64,000 nucleotides of DNA, from assembly GCA_002869685.1 (NCBI GenBank), contig PKUE01000007.1, positions 24,772 to 88,771 on the forward strand. The letters are read 5' to 3'. Source of the stretch: Desulfuromonas sp. GTDB lineage: Bacteria > Desulfobacterota > Desulfuromonadia > Desulfuromonadales > Desulfuromonadaceae. This document shows positions 63,986-64,000 of this stretch, in pieces. The notes beneath the pieces were generated by a model that did not search any database, was not told where the DNA came from, and worked only from the letters and a program-made list of their open reading frames with translations. Made by a program: the position numbers and the translations under genes. Position 1 is the stretch's first letter. Each line of letters opens with the position of its first letter.

Positions 63986-64000
63986 TTATTCTTCTTCGGG
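63986..64000 (-). CDS. 3' end of a gene cut by the window edge
   Basis: The last bases read on the minus strand as Pro-Glu-Glu-Glu-stop (stop at 63988-63986), just before a strong terminator. An acidic tail and the neighbouring M16 peptidase and dut fit polynucleotide phosphorylase (pnp), the usual upstream gene in related genomes, but four codons do not prove it. Confidence 0.4.
   Translation of the reverse strand, partial: PEEE

Overview
The window looks like chromosome from an anaerobic deltaproteobacterium of the Desulfuromonas/Pelobacter/Geobacter group (Desulfuromonadales). The evidence is a Mo-nitrogenase cluster, a membrane cytochrome with several c-type heme motifs, the order dut - M16 peptidase - probable pnp, a fused malic enzyme/phosphotransacetylase, and a sensor kinase plus REC-ANTAR regulator like those controlling nitrogen fixation in Geobacter. 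The species cannot be fixed from sequence alone. There is no rRNA, tRNA, CRISPR array or insertion sequence that I can support.

Layout. 1-2258 (minus): exbB/exbD energy-transduction genes, a LapA-like membrane protein and a phosphoesterase. 2311-16867 (minus): a long housekeeping run from a sigma70-type promoter at 16840-16867 through yceD, rpmF, plsX, fabH, fabD, fabG, acpP, fabF, rpiB, glyA, dCMP deaminase, nrdR, ribD, ribE, ribBA, ribH, nusB and hom. It joins fatty-acid initiation, one-carbon/nucleotide metabolism and riboflavin synthesis. 16949-18471 (plus): mazG, an AT-rich gap and fxsA. 18509-27654 (minus): a methyltransferase, an AddA/AddB-type break-repair helicase-nuclease pair, a sorbosone-dehydrogenase-like protein and hldD. 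28235-30517 (plus): maeB. 30613-37762: an outer-membrane beta-barrel protein, a REC-REC-GGDEF regulator with a DUF1858-like partner, two membrane proteins, a calcium-loop protein and a radical SAM enzyme. 38049-42147 (minus): a three-gene surface-protein module.

42540-56479 is a nitrogen-fixation island, all on the minus strand: nifH-nifD-nifK-nifX-ferredoxin; glnK-amtB-porin-draG followed by four small genes (HTH, unknown, macro-domain, FKBP); and an operon of REC-ANTAR regulator, draT and sensor kinase. NifH keeps the arginine that DraT modifies, so DraT, DraG, GlnK and AmtB form the expected ammonium-responsive on/off switch for nitrogenase. 

The most interesting signal is non-coding. The nifH and glnK leaders each begin at a sigma54 (-24/-12) promoter. 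Each then carries hairpins with six-base loops having A at position 1 and G at position 4 (both leaders have the loop AAAGGC), with the second hairpin overlapping the 5' arm of an intrinsic terminator. This is the architecture of ANTAR-protein antitermination targets, and an ANTAR regulator with its kinase lies 2.8 kb upstream of glnK. The nifH leader has a second, very strong terminator nearer the gene. A macro-domain (ADP-ribose-binding type) gene in the draG operon is a second unexplained element of the same circuit.

56770-64000: ccdA, a two-subunit membrane cytochrome whose C-terminal tail is three tandem copies of a monoheme domain, a small protein ending in a cysteine cluster, a YciO/TsaC-type protein, a DUF493 protein, dut, an M16 peptidase, and the last codons of an upstream gene (probably pnp) behind a clear terminator.
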